Assembly: GCA_965223755.1 (NCBI GenBank)
Contig: CBDCXF010000002.1
Span: forward strand, 1,550,001 to 1,614,000
DNA length: 64,000 nt
Direction of reading: 5' to 3'
Source: CBDCXF01 sp965223755
GTDB lineage: Bacteria > Acidobacteriota > Thermoanaerobaculia > Multivoradales > JAHEKO01
In this document: piece after piece, positions 25,593 to 34,869 of the stretch
How the letters are laid out: each line of letters opens with the position of its first letter
Position numbering within the stretch: position 1 is the stretch's first letter
Notes under the pieces: model-generated
Told to the model about the DNA's origin: nothing
The model's input: the letters and a program-made list of their open reading frames with translations, nothing else
Databases searched by the model: none
Position numbers and translations under genes: made by a program

Positions 25593-27443
25593 TTAGACGG
25601 CGTTCGCGATCGCCTGGCGAAAACGCACCAATCCTTCTATGGCTAAATACTGCGTGTAGACCGGATTGATGTAGTACATCGCCGGCGGCATCACCACCCA
25701 CATCGTCAAGTCGTCGCGCCAACTCCCGTCTTCGTGCTGGCTGGCGCACAGATAGTCGACTGCTGCTTCGAGCGTGGCCTGATCCGAGCAGTTGGTTTCT
25801 ACCAGGGCCGCAAGCACCCGCCCGGTGGCGGCGGCGCTGCTCGGTCCAATGCCGGCTTGAGCCGGATCGAGGTAGGTGTCGATGGTCTCACCCCATCCGC
25901 CGTCTTCGTTCTGGTGTTTGAGAACGGCCACACTGCACCGGGTGATCTCGTCGGAGTCCAGCTCGATACCGGCGGCGGCCAAGCCAGAAAGTGCGTAGGC
26001 GGAACCAAACAGATAGTTGACCTCCCAGCGACCCCACCACAGGTCGTTGCTCCACAGTTGGGAGCGCAGGAAACGCACCCCGCCGCGCATCGCCGGATGG
26101 TCTGCCTCGAAGCCATGCTCTTGAAGTGTGCAGAGAACTCGGCCGGTGATGTCGGCGTTGGCCGAATCCAGCATTTCCGGTGGCGGTTTTAGAGCCCAAC
26201 GCAGTCTCTGCAGCAGCGTCTGCGGCTCCTGCATCACTTTGGTGAAGATCGGCCCAGCCGGCTTGTCGCGTTGATTGTGGGTGTAGCCAGCCCACCCACC
26301 GCCTCGGTTTTGCATCGGTACCAGCCAGGCCATGCCCTTGTGCGCTGCGTCGGCGATTTCTTGCCCCGCTCCCTTCTTGAGCGCCAGCCCCAGCGTCCAG
26401 AGCACATCTCCGGTGGAGTCTAAGTCTGGGCTGAAAGGGTTGCCTGGCATGAACGGCCAGCCCCCCACGATTCCGATGCCGCGAGGAGGGTTCTGCCAGT
26501 GTTTCGGTCCGGGAATTGTCGGTTGGTTGTCATATAGGTACTTGAGCCCACGCGCGACGTTCGCGTCCGTTGCACTCGCACCGTGGAGCAACATGGCTCG
26601 TACCGCGACCGAGGTGTTCCAAATGTCCGCTCCAAACGGGATGACCTCCAGGCCTTCGTCGCTGTAACTCTTCCACTGTTGAATCTTGGAGAGAGCTCGA
26701 ACGATGCGTGGGTCGTCTGTCGAAACACCGGCAAAATGAAGCGTCAAAATGCCCAGCAAGGTGGTGTAGATGACGCCGTTCCAATTGCCGTCCGGGCATT
26801 GCACGCGGCTGAAGTATTTGGCGTTCCCGCTGCGGGCCAAAGCTCTGATTGGGTGGCGCCAGAAAGATGGCTGCCCTGGATGACGAAGGCCATCCGTGAT
26901 GGTGTTGAAAGCGTTGAAGATGACCCACATGAACACCGCCATGCGCTTGCACGCCATCTTGTCCACGCCTGGAAGTAATCGGTAGATCAGCAACGGCCGG
27001 CTGAGCGATTTTGGGTCGACAAGCCCCGCCAAAGCGAGAAGGACTTTGTTGGGGGGAATGCAGGATTCGAAACCCCCATGTGCAGCCACGAAAGCATCAG
27101 CTCGCACCATTGCCGGGTCGGTGTCGGCGACGCCGGCGGTCTTCAAAGCTGCGAGCGCGATCGCGGTGGCATCCAAGGAACCCGATGCCGCGAACGGGTA
27201 GTCGACAAAAGATCCATCATCGTTCTGCTGCCGGCGTAGAAACTCCACGCCGGCGGCGGCGTCTTTCTTGCTGAGTACTTCCAGGTAGCCCTCGACGATC
27301 ATCGTCATGCAGGTGCTGAACGGACCTCCAGGGCAGTAGCCGGTCCATGAACCGTCCGCTTTTTGCGTGCGGTGGAGAAAATCAATCCCCCGTTCGAGGG
27401 CCTCATCGACCGCGCCGAGTCTGCCGCCAACGTGGTTCATCAT
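25593..27443 (-). CDS. Squalene-hopene-cyclase-like class II terpene cyclase
   Basis: A 616-residue protein close to the usual length (about 630) of squalene-hopene cyclases, with alpha/alpha-barrel QW-type repeats throughout (QKADGSW, QQNDDGSF, CPDGNW, QNRGGGW, QNEDGGW, QHEDGSW). The acid motif DxDD occurs as DLDST at 340-344: the middle Asp, the usual proton donor, is kept, but the fourth position is Ser. DxDT/S-type motifs are known in some class II diterpene cyclases, so activity is plausible but the substrate need not be squalene. No hopanoid genes (hpn) lie nearby. It starts 7 bases after the TonB receptor ends and lies 85 bases before yfiR, an unexpected place for a cyclase. Confidence 0.85.
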   Translation of the reverse strand: MMNHVGGRLGAVDEALERGIDFLHRTQKADGSWTGYCPGGPFSTCMTMIVEGYLEVLSKKDAAAGVEFLRRQQNDDGSFVDYPFAASGSLDATAIALAALKTAGVADTDPAMVRADAFVAAHGGFESCIPPNKVLLALAGLVDPKSLSRPLLIYRLLPGVDKMACKRMAVFMWVIFNAFNTITDGLRHPGQPSFWRHPIRALARSGNAKYFSRVQCPDGNWNGVIYTTLLGILTLHFAGVSTDDPRIVRALSKIQQWKSYSDEGLEVIPFGADIWNTSVAVRAMLLHGASATDANVARGLKYLYDNQPTIPGPKHWQNPPRGIGIVGGWPFMPGNPFSPDLDSTGDVLWTLGLALKKGAGQEIADAAHKGMAWLVPMQNRGGGWAGYTHNQRDKPAGPIFTKVMQEPQTLLQRLRWALKPPPEMLDSANADITGRVLCTLQEHGFEADHPAMRGGVRFLRSQLWSNDLWWGRWEVNYLFGSAYALSGLAAAGIELDSDEITRCSVAVLKHQNEDGGWGETIDTYLDPAQAGIGPSSAAATGRVLAALVETNCSDQATLEAAVDYLCASQHEDGSWRDDLTMWVVMPPAMYYINPVYTQYLAIEGLVRFRQAIANAV

Positions 27444-27450
27444 CGGAAGC

Positions 27451-29565
27451 TCATTGGTCTGTGCCGAAGCTCTTTTCGAGTCGCAACCAAAAACTACTTC
27501 CCTCGCGCGGGTAGTCGCCGGGATAGGTGAAGGCCGGGGCCGGATCGAAGGTGTCTTCGTCGCCCAAGTTGCGAGCGCCGACGCGCAGTGTCAAGTCTTT
27601 GCCAGCCAAGTTGAGAAAGGTCGCGGTCAAGTGGTGGACCGTCTGGGCGTCGAGGTCATCGCGCGGGTCGAAAGCTTCCCGATGACGGTCGCCGATGTGT
27701 TGCGTCTGCAACGTGATCACGAACGAATCCGAAGGTTGGTAGATCCACGACAAGTTGGCCAGCGTGTCGGCGGCACCGGGCAGGTCGTCGCCACTTACGC
27801 GATCTTCTGTGGCGAGGAATGCGGCGTTGGCGTCGACACGCCATTTCGGAGAGAGCTGCCTGTCGAACTCCAATTCGAGTCCACGAACATCGGCTCCGCC
27901 GGAATTGTTCAGCAAGGTAAGAGTTCCAAATGGAGTGAACACCAACTCACGTGCGACCAAGTCGTCGAGTTTTGAGTCGAACAAGGTCAGGCCAAGCCGA
28001 CACTCGCTGGTCTTGAAAATGTAGGCGAGTTCCGAGGTTTGAACGGTTTCGGGAAGAATGTCGGGATTGCCTTGCAGGATCTCGGTACGGTTGTAAAGTT
28101 CGACAAAATTCGGCGGCCGGAACGCCTCGGCAAACTGCGCCTTGAGGGAGTGCTTATCGTTTACCCGGTAGACCGCTGCCAGGCGCGGGTTGGTGCTGCT
28201 GCCGCTGTCGCTGTAGTCATCGGCCCGCACGCCGATTGTGAAGGTCCACTGGTCGTTGACCTCGATGTAGTCCTGGGCGTAAAAGCTAGTGACTTCGCGG
28301 TCGCGATCGTTGAAGCCGGGATCGAACGGTGTTGGAGACAGGTTGTTGACGACCATGGCATTGGAGGATTCGATATCTGCGTAGTCGACCCCCAGCAGCC
28401 AGGTCTGATTTTCAAACCAGGTAGACTCCAGTTCGATCCCCGCGTACGCGCGATCTTCTTGATAAGTGGAAGTCGCGAACGTCCCGTCAGGCAAACCGAG
28501 GACGCCGCGCGGCAAACCTTCGATCTCTTTGAAGTCGTTGTCGTATTTTTGTAATCCCAGTTTGAAACGCAGATTGATGGTTGGGTTGATCTCCCATTCT
28601 TTGGTGCCCTCCGCCATCAGATAGCGATCTTCAGCGACGATGCGCGTGCTGGGGCGCGGCAGAGCATCGATGACGCCGAAGCCGTCCCCGAACCCGCCTT
28701 GCAAATACTGCAGCTTGAGCGCGAAATCCCCATGCTCCAGTGCCAGTGAAGCGGTCGTACTCTCGTTGGCATTGTTGGCCGGCCCGGGGGCGTTGGAAAG
28801 GCGCGGCTGCATAAAGACCGTGCCGATGAGATCTGGCCCCGAGACGGTGCTATCTCCGTCGCTTTGAGTCGTGCCGACGGTCAAGGTCAGATCGAGGCGG
28901 TCACTCTGGTGGCTGAGCAAGGCGCCAGCTCCCGCCGTTCCAAAGCTGCCACCTTCGAGGTACGCGCCGTTGTTGCTACGAGTGATGACGTTAACCACTC
29001 CCGAGTATGCGTACTCGCCGTAGACCGAAGCTCCCGGCCCGCGGATGAATTCGATTCGATCCACCAGGGCCATCGGCACCCGCAGCAGAGTGCGGCTGCC
29101 GGCAGCAAGGTTGTTGTTGAAGGAGACTCCGTTCAGCAGCACTTTGACCTTACCCGAGCCTTCTGTGAACCGCCCCCCGACTCCACGCACAACCGGCAGT
29201 TCACTGAAGGCCGCAGTGGGTATATAGACACCCGGAATCAGAGACAAAGCTTCACCCACTGTGCGCGTGCCGCGGGCGGACAAGTCTTCGCCGCGCAGCA
29301 CAGCGACAATGCCGGGCGAGAAGTCCGGATCGAGCGTTTGTGTCCTGGTCGCGATATCCGTTTCCATCAACTGCAATAGGGTCAGGAGGGCTTCTTCTTC
29401 CTCCGAAACCTCGGTTGCCGGTGGCGTGGCCTGATCGCTTTGGGCGGCCGTGGAAAAGGGTGTCGCGAGCGTCGCAACGAGCCACAGGGAGATCATCGCC
29501 TCGATACGGTTTTTCAAACCTCCATTCGAAGAGAACATGTAGGCACCCGGCAACTTCATAAACAT
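27451..29565 (-). CDS. TonB-dependent outer-membrane receptor
   Basis: A 704-residue protein. A signal peptide is followed by an acidic helix (SEEEEALLTLLQLMETD), then a plug domain (about 75-190: PGIVAVLRGEDL, TVGEALSLIPGVYI, RIEFIRGPGASVYGEYAYSGVVNVIT) and a 22-strand-type barrel. The C-terminal strand SSFWLRLEKSF is followed by GTDQ. The start ATG at 29565 has GGAGG seven bases upstream. Receptors of this type often sit beside YfiR and CHASE8 hybrid kinases, as here. The substrate is unknown. It is first gene of the five-gene minus-strand unit reaching 20069. Confidence 0.93.
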   Translation of the reverse strand: MFMKLPGAYMFSSNGGLKNRIEAMISLWLVATLATPFSTAAQSDQATPPATEVSEEEEALLTLLQLMETDIATRTQTLDPDFSPGIVAVLRGEDLSARGTRTVGEALSLIPGVYIPTAAFSELPVVRGVGGRFTEGSGKVKVLLNGVSFNNNLAAGSRTLLRVPMALVDRIEFIRGPGASVYGEYAYSGVVNVITRSNNGAYLEGGSFGTAGAGALLSHQSDRLDLTLTVGTTQSDGDSTVSGPDLIGTVFMQPRLSNAPGPANNANESTTASLALEHGDFALKLQYLQGGFGDGFGVIDALPRPSTRIVAEDRYLMAEGTKEWEINPTINLRFKLGLQKYDNDFKEIEGLPRGVLGLPDGTFATSTYQEDRAYAGIELESTWFENQTWLLGVDYADIESSNAMVVNNLSPTPFDPGFNDRDREVTSFYAQDYIEVNDQWTFTIGVRADDYSDSGSSTNPRLAAVYRVNDKHSLKAQFAEAFRPPNFVELYNRTEILQGNPDILPETVQTSELAYIFKTSECRLGLTLFDSKLDDLVARELVFTPFGTLTLLNNSGGADVRGLELEFDRQLSPKWRVDANAAFLATEDRVSGDDLPGAADTLANLSWIYQPSDSFVITLQTQHIGDRHREAFDPRDDLDAQTVHHLTATFLNLAGKDLTLRVGARNLGDEDTFDPAPAFTYPGDYPREGSSFWLRLEKSFGTDQ

Positions 29566-29756
29566 GCATGAACCTCCGTCAGATCCCCCGCGAACGTCGG
29601 CAAGGTAGCAATAAAAACTCCGAAGACTCTAGCATGCAGACAATTCTGCCCGACTGTCGACACCTCAGAACCAGTCTGTAGATCGGCAGCGTAGGACACG
29701 GTAGCGTACGCCGTTCGCGGCGATGGAGATATCGAAGCGTTTCCCGACACTCGGCC

Positions 29757-31226
29757 ATGCGAACCAAGCTCGAACACCCCCAACTTCATCATCGGCAAGC
29801 AGCTCACTGGCGAACGGCGCTGGTTTGTGCACTCGCGGTCCTGGCAACACTTACGGCCTGCCGCCGAACACTGGGTCTCCAGACTCCCGATCTTGGCGAC
29901 CTCTACAACCGGGAGGCGATGACCCATGGTCCCGATCGCAATCCGGTCATCGTCATTCCCGGTCTGACGGGCTCTCGATTGATCGAAGGGGGCACCGACA
30001 AGCTGGTGTGGGGTGCCTTCGGGGGTGACTATGCGCAGCCCAAAGACCCCGAAGACGCGCGCCTCATTGCGTTGCCCATGCGCGAGGGCGCGGCGCTCAT
30101 CGAATTGCGAGACAACGTCTGGCCGGACGGCGTGCTCGACAGCGTGCGAGTTAACGTGCTCGGCCTTTCGATCGATCTCCGAGCCTACTTCCAGATCTTG
30201 GCGGCGCTGGGCGTGGGCGGGTACCGGGACGAGAGCCTCGAGCTCACCAATGGCATCGAGTGGGGCGACGAGCACTTCACGTGCTTTCAATTCGACTTTG
30301 ATTGGCGGCGCGACAACGTCGAAAACGCGCAGCGCCTGGATCGTTTCATCAATGAAAAACGCAAATACGTCCGAGAGCAGATTCGCCAACGCTATGGAGT
30401 CGACCGTCCCGATCTCAAGTTCGACGTTGTTGCTCATTCGATGGGCGGCCTCCTGCTGCGCTACTACCTGCGCTACGGTGCCGAAGATCTTCCACAAGAT
30501 GGATCGCTTCCCGAAGTGACCTGGGACGGCGCCGCCAATGTCGAGCGCGCGATTTTGGTGGCGACTCCCAATGCCGGGACGGTCGAGAGCTTGCAGCAAC
30601 TGACGCAAGGACGCGACTACGGGCCGTTCTTGCCCGAGTACTCGTCGACTCTCTTGGGAACGTTTCCAGCCGGGTACCAAATGCTGCCGCGACAGCGCCA
30701 TGGCATGGTTCTCCTCGATGGCGAGGCGGTGGATCCCTACGATCCCGAACTCTGGATTCGCATGGAGTGGGGTTTGGCGGCTCCGGAGGCCGAGACTCAG
30801 TTGGTATGGCTGTTGCCAGAGGTGGCCGACCCAGCGGAAAGAAGGCGGATCGCCCTGGACCATCAAAGAAAGATGCTCAACCGCGCTCGGCACTTCAGTT
30901 CGGCACTAGACCAGCCCGCCACGCCGCCAACCGGCCTCGAGTTCTATCTCATGGCGGGTGACGCTATTTCCACGCCGCGCCGCGTCGAAGTCGGCCGCAA
31001 GGCCGGCAAGCTGGTTGTGGTGGAGGAAGCCCCCGGTGATGGCAAGGTGCTGAGATCGAGTGCGCTGATGGACGAGCGCCTGGACGGAAACTGGCAGGCG
31101 CGCGTGCGGTCGCCGATCCCCTGGCGCACGGCGATGTTCTTGTCCGAAGGCCACCTTGGTTTGACCAAAGATCCAGTGTTCACCGACAACTTGTTGTTCT
31201 GGCTGTTGCAGCAGCCGGCAGGCTGA
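29757..31226 (+). CDS. LCAT-like lipoprotein acyltransferase/lipase, copy 1
   Basis: An alpha/beta hydrolase of the lecithin:cholesterol acyltransferase / PDAT family, 489 residues. An N-terminal lipobox LTAC (Cys35) predicts a lipoprotein. Motifs: oxyanion region VIVIPGLTGSRL, a hydrophobic strand with FDFDWRRDN, nucleophile elbow VVAHSMGGLLLRYY (Ser228), and later EEAPGDGKVL and LSEGHLGLT, likely holding the acid and the His. All catalytic parts are present, so a membrane-phospholipid or sterol/hopanoid acyl-transfer role is possible; the substrate cannot be read. A divergent 191-base gap separates it from the TonB receptor gene. It is followed 19 bases later by a diverged paralogue. Confidence 0.88.
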   Translation: MRTKLEHPQLHHRQAAHWRTALVCALAVLATLTACRRTLGLQTPDLGDLYNREAMTHGPDRNPVIVIPGLTGSRLIEGGTDKLVWGAFGGDYAQPKDPEDARLIALPMREGAALIELRDNVWPDGVLDSVRVNVLGLSIDLRAYFQILAALGVGGYRDESLELTNGIEWGDEHFTCFQFDFDWRRDNVENAQRLDRFINEKRKYVREQIRQRYGVDRPDLKFDVVAHSMGGLLLRYYLRYGAEDLPQDGSLPEVTWDGAANVERAILVATPNAGTVESLQQLTQGRDYGPFLPEYSSTLLGTFPAGYQMLPRQRHGMVLLDGEAVDPYDPELWIRMEWGLAAPEAETQLVWLLPEVADPAERRRIALDHQRKMLNRARHFSSALDQPATPPTGLEFYLMAGDAISTPRRVEVGRKAGKLVVVEEAPGDGKVLRSSALMDERLDGNWQARVRSPIPWRTAMFLSEGHLGLTKDPVFTDNLLFWLLQQPAG

Positions 31227-31245
31227 TTCAACGGGGGCTGAATCA

Positions 31246-32598
31246 TTGGAGACTGATTCGTTTTTGACGCGTCGACTGATCATGGTGCTGATCGTTGGCG
31301 CCGCGCTAGCGGTTGCCTGCTCTACTTGGTCGCCGGGGACGCTGACGCCGAGCGCGACACCTCAAGCTAGGGACTCGGTGGTGGTGTTCGTTCCGGGCAT
31401 GACCGGCACGCAACTCGCTGAGCCCGCCAGTGGCAAGTTGCTGTGGGGCGCCACCCGCCAACTTTTCTTTCCGCGGGACGGTGGCTACTCGCTTGCCCTC
31501 CCCATTGTCGGCGAGGGCGAATCGTCGCCGGTCTCAGCTCTGCGCCCGTTGGCCCCGATACTGGAGATCGGTATCCCCGGATTTCGTAAGCCCATCTATC
31601 GACCCGTCGTAGAACGCCTGGTGAGCGAAGGGCGCACCTACGGCAGACTGGAAGAGCCCCACGCGGACGCTGACTTCTTCTTCTTCAACTACGACTGGAG
31701 GCAGGACAACCTTGCCGCAGTCATGAGCCTCGATCGACAGCTCGCGAGCCTTGATCGAGAGCGTGGGGGAGATCTGCAAGTCGACTTGGTCTGCCAGAGC
31801 AACGCCGCCAAGATCTGTCGCTATCTGACCAAGTATGGGGCGGTCCCTTTGGAACAAGCGGCAACTGGGGAGTTTGCACAACGCGAGTACGAAATCCGCC
31901 GCGTTGTGCTCGCGGGTTCTTCGAATGGCGGCTCGCTGAGAGTCCTGGAGCTGTTGGCTACCGGTCGCAGTTACGTTCCTTGGGTCGGACGCAAGCTGCG
32001 GCCTGAGACCTTCTTCACTCTGCGCCCCCTTTTTGATGACCTGCCCTTGGGGCGTAGCGATCTCTTCATCGCGGAGTCGGGGGCAACTCTGAATATCGAC
32101 TTGCTCTCCGCCTCGACATGGCGGCAGATGGGTTGGTCGGTGTTTGGCCGCGCGGAAAGTGCTCGCGCCGATCGGCCGCAGCATCGCCGGTTGTTCGGGA
32201 CAGTGGAAGATCGGCTGCACTACTTGCAGGCGCAGCTCGACCGGGCGCGGACGCTGCACGACTTACTGCAGCGGGACTCTCCCTTCTTCCCGCGAGTCGC
32301 CTACTTCCGACTTGAAAACGAGTCGACCGCCACTGTGGATCGAGCTTTGGTGAGGGATGCTGGGAATCGAAAAGAAACCATCTTCCCCAGTAAGTCGAGC
32401 CAAGGGAGCTTAGGCGACTTGATGGAACAACTCATCCAGCCAGGCGATGGGCACGCGACCATCGCCAGCCAGCGCCAGCTTTCGCCACAGGAGAACGCAG
32501 TTCTCGAGGATGCCAAGTTGGTCACCGGCGGGCATTTCGAGATGGTCGTGCAAGAGCCTGGGCTCGACGCTCTCGTTGCCTTTCTCAGGCAGCCCTGA
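31246..32598 (+). CDS. LCAT-like lipoprotein, copy 2 with altered nucleophile elbow
   Basis: A 450-residue paralogue of the preceding gene: VVVFVPGMTGTQLAEPASGKLLWGA aligns with the first copy's oxyanion strand, and FFFFNYDWRQDN with its FDFDWRRDN. At the nucleophile elbow, AHSMGG of copy 1 is CQSNAA (Ser185 kept, both glycines and the His lost). Candidate acid and His (PGDGHATIAS, TGGHFEMV) remain. It may have changed specificity or lost activity. The N-terminal segment with Cys25 (AVAC) is a weak lipobox. The start is TTG at 31246, with GGGGG nine bases upstream. It is probably co-transcribed with copy 1. The gene is intact, with no frameshift. Confidence 0.83.
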   Translation: METDSFLTRRLIMVLIVGAALAVACSTWSPGTLTPSATPQARDSVVVFVPGMTGTQLAEPASGKLLWGATRQLFFPRDGGYSLALPIVGEGESSPVSALRPLAPILEIGIPGFRKPIYRPVVERLVSEGRTYGRLEEPHADADFFFFNYDWRQDNLAAVMSLDRQLASLDRERGGDLQVDLVCQSNAAKICRYLTKYGAVPLEQAATGEFAQREYEIRRVVLAGSSNGGSLRVLELLATGRSYVPWVGRKLRPETFFTLRPLFDDLPLGRSDLFIAESGATLNIDLLSASTWRQMGWSVFGRAESARADRPQHRRLFGTVEDRLHYLQAQLDRARTLHDLLQRDSPFFPRVAYFRLENESTATVDRALVRDAGNRKETIFPSKSSQGSLGDLMEQLIQPGDGHATIASQRQLSPQENAVLEDAKLVTGGHFEMVVQEPGLDALVAFLRQP

Positions 32599-32624
32599 GT
32601 GATTACGGATCTCCCGACTTACCG

Positions 32625-33164
32625 TCAATTGTGTTCGTATTCAGAGTCGCCGTCATCGCGGCGACTCTCTAGCAGTTCGGTCGCTTGTTGCAAATGTGCC
32701 CGGTCTGAGTGGATTTGGGCGGCACCATGGATGTAGACGATTTCGCCACCGATCTTGCCGGTGCGCAGGCCCAAGACGCCGACAGCCAACATGGCGATGA
32801 ATGAAGCGGCCGCAAAAACTGTTTGGAGTCGCTTTGAGCGCGAGGCAGTGCCGATCACAATCAGAAGACAGGTGGCGGCTCCAGCCCACAGAAACCGCTC
32901 CGCGGCGTGCTCGTGCCGCTCAAGGACGGTTTCGCTAACGATTCGTTCGACGAGTTCTTCGTCCTCCTCTCCCGTCATGATTGCGCCATAGCCGCCCGCA
33001 ACCAACAGCGTTTGAAAAAAAAGCAGGGTTCCCCAGCCGGCCAACCGTGTGAGCCGTTCCCGCTTGAGGGCAACGAACACCAGCAACGCCAGAATGGGCA
33101 TCAGAAAGCCCAAGGCCAACGGCAGGTGGACAATAGCTGGATGCAGCGGTATGGAGTCATTCAT
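32625..33164 (-). CDS. DUF2231 four-helix membrane protein
   Basis: A 179-residue inner-membrane protein with four hydrophobic helices (about 12-33, 42-62, 90-110, 118-135). The family opening HPAIVHLPLALGFLMP, with its conserved His pair, is present. The tail is acidic and Arg-rich (ESRRDDGDSEYEHN). DUF2231 proteins have no established function; conserved histidines in membrane helices hint at metal or haem binding. It is divergent from a membrane LuxR-type regulator, with 96 bases between them, so the two may be linked. Confidence 0.85.
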   Translation of the reverse strand: MNDSIPLHPAIVHLPLALGFLMPILALLVFVALKRERLTRLAGWGTLLFFQTLLVAGGYGAIMTGEEDEELVERIVSETVLERHEHAAERFLWAGAATCLLIVIGTASRSKRLQTVFAAASFIAMLAVGVLGLRTGKIGGEIVYIHGAAQIHSDRAHLQQATELLESRRDDGDSEYEHN

Positions 33165-33260
33165 GATGGTTGTCTACCGCGAAGGTCGCGGATGCGGTCG
33201 GTGAGGAACTCTGCATGGTGTAACAATGCACGTTAGAACCCCAAGGAAACAATCCGACGT

Positions 33261-33854
33261 TTGTCGGAGAAGCTCTTGGGGGCCGGCAAATCGGCCAGGA
33301 AGCACAAACTCGTGACGAATGTCATAAGAGAAGGAAAGACCGTCCAGTTGGCGATTTGGGTCTTGGTTGTGGTGCTAGCCCTGTTGATTTTCGACCTGGC
33401 TGCCGACATGGCGGAGGAAGTGGGCTTGTTGCACCTGTTATCGGAAGGGCTGGCGGCCTTGGTCGCCATTGTCGGAGTCGGTCTACTGGTTGACCGCATT
33501 CGCCGCCTCCATCGCCAACAGCGGCGCCTAGCTCAGCGCTTGGAGCTCTCCGAGTCCGAAGCGCAGATGTGGCGCGAGGAGACGGCCGATCTGCGGCGCG
33601 GGCTGCGCAGTGCCATGGATCGACAATTCGACCGCTGGGAGCTGACCCCGGCGGAACGAGAGATCGCCATGTACCTGCTTCGTGGACTCAGCCACAAACA
33701 GATCGCCGGCCGCCGAAAAGCGAGTGAACGTACGGTGCGGCAACAAGCCCACATGCTTTACCGTAAGGCCGGAATGGCAGGACGATCCGACCTTTCAGCT
33801 TTCTTTCTTAGCGACCTATTCGCTGAAGAGTCGTCTCAGTCGATGCAAGTATGA
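33261..33854 (+). CDS. Membrane-anchored LuxR-type HTH regulator
   Basis: A 197-residue protein with two membrane helices (about 30-48 and 57-75), a charged coiled-coil linker (about 80-115), and a C-terminal LuxR/GerE-type HTH (LTPAEREIAMYLLRGLSHKQ, then SERTVRQQAHMLYRKAGM, about 125-185). The recognition helix is complete. This architecture puts the DNA-binding domain in the cytoplasm tethered to the membrane. The start is TTG at 33261 or GTG at 33312 (AGGA upstream). An inverted repeat TCCGAC-GTTT-GTCGGA straddles the first start. Its stop overlaps the acdS start (ATGA), so the regulator and acdS are translationally coupled. Confidence 0.85.
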   Translation: MSEKLLGAGKSARKHKLVTNVIREGKTVQLAIWVLVVVLALLIFDLAADMAEEVGLLHLLSEGLAALVAIVGVGLLVDRIRRLHRQQRRLAQRLELSESEAQMWREETADLRRGLRSAMDRQFDRWELTPAEREIAMYLLRGLSHKQIAGRRKASERTVRQQAHMLYRKAGMAGRSDLSAFFLSDLFAEESSQSMQV

Positions 33855-34858
33855 AACTGGCCGACCACCCTCGCCGCAAACTTCTCTTTGGCCCGTCGCC
33901 GATTCATCGACTTGAGCGGCTAACCGGACATCTTGGCGGTGGGGTCGAGGTGTGGGCCAAGCGCGATGATTGCAACTCTGGCTTGGCTTTCGGAGGCAAC
34001 AAGGTTCGCAAATTGGAATACTTGGTTGCCGACGCTCTGGCGCAGGGTTGCGACACCCTGGTATCGATCGGCGGCGTGCAGTCCAATCACACCCGGCAGG
34101 TGGCAGCAGTCGCGGCTCACTTGGGATTGAAATGTGTCCTGGTACAAGAGCACTGGGTCGACTGGGACGATCCGGCCTACGAGCAGGTCGGCAATCTCCA
34201 GTTGTCGCGCATTCTCGGGGCCGACGTGCGCCTTGATGAATCCGGATTCGACATCGGCATCCGGGCCAGTTGGGAAGAGGCGATCTCCTCGGTGGAGCGA
34301 ACCGGCGGCAAGCCGTATGCGATTCCGGCCGGCGCCTCCGACCACCCCCTTGGAGGTCTCGGTTTCGCCAACTGGGCGATGGAAGTGGAGGAGCAAGAAC
34401 GCGAACTCGGCGTCTTCTTCGACACCATCATCGTTTGCACCGTCACTGGCGGAACCCAGGCGGGCATGGTGGCGGGGTTTGCCGGCCAAGACCGCCGACG
34501 GGCAGTGCTGGGCATCGATGCGTCGGCCACCTACGACCGCACTTACGAACAGATGGCGCGTCTTGCCCGAGCGACCGCCGAAAGGATCGAACTGGATCGT
34601 CCACTGGCCGATGAAGAGATTGTGCTCGTGGACGGCTACCACGCCGGCACCTACGGCATCCCCGACGAACGCACTCTGGATGCGATCCGAACCTGCGCTC
34701 GCCTCGAAGGGATGCTCACCGATCCGGTCTACGAGGGAAAGTCGATGGCGGGGCTGATCGGCATGGTACAGAGCGGCGAAATCGCGCCTGGGTCCAAAGT
34801 GCTCTACGCTCACCTCGGAGGCCAGCCGGCGCTCAGCGCCTACGCCTCGGTGATCTAA
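33851..34858 (+). CDS. acdS: 1-aminocyclopropane-1-carboxylate deaminase
   Basis: A PLP enzyme converting ACC, the ethylene precursor, to 2-oxobutyrate and ammonia. The 335 residues align without offset to well-studied AcdS numbering: PLP Lys51 (GGNKVRKLEY), Ser78 (GGVQSNH), Tyr294-Glu295 (DPVYEGKSM) and Leu322 (HLGGQPAL). Glu295 and Leu322 are the residues used to tell true ACC deaminases from D-cysteine desulfhydrases, so the specific call is supported. The ATG at 33851 overlaps the LuxR-type gene's stop by four bases, and the aminotransferase follows 11 bases later. No lrp-type acdR is present; the coupled membrane LuxR-type regulator may play that part (inference). Confidence 0.93.
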   Translation: MKLADHPRRKLLFGPSPIHRLERLTGHLGGGVEVWAKRDDCNSGLAFGGNKVRKLEYLVADALAQGCDTLVSIGGVQSNHTRQVAAVAAHLGLKCVLVQEHWVDWDDPAYEQVGNLQLSRILGADVRLDESGFDIGIRASWEEAISSVERTGGKPYAIPAGASDHPLGGLGFANWAMEVEEQERELGVFFDTIIVCTVTGGTQAGMVAGFAGQDRRRAVLGIDASATYDRTYEQMARLARATAERIELDRPLADEEIVLVDGYHAGTYGIPDERTLDAIRTCARLEGMLTDPVYEGKSMAGLIGMVQSGEIAPGSKVLYAHLGGQPALSAYASVI

Positions 34859-34869
34859 ACCTCTTCCTG

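Noticed and set aside
29556..30893. 445-codon open frame on minus strand
   Set aside because: Antisense to LCAT copy 1, which has catalytic motifs; the minus frame has no recognisable domain and no SD.
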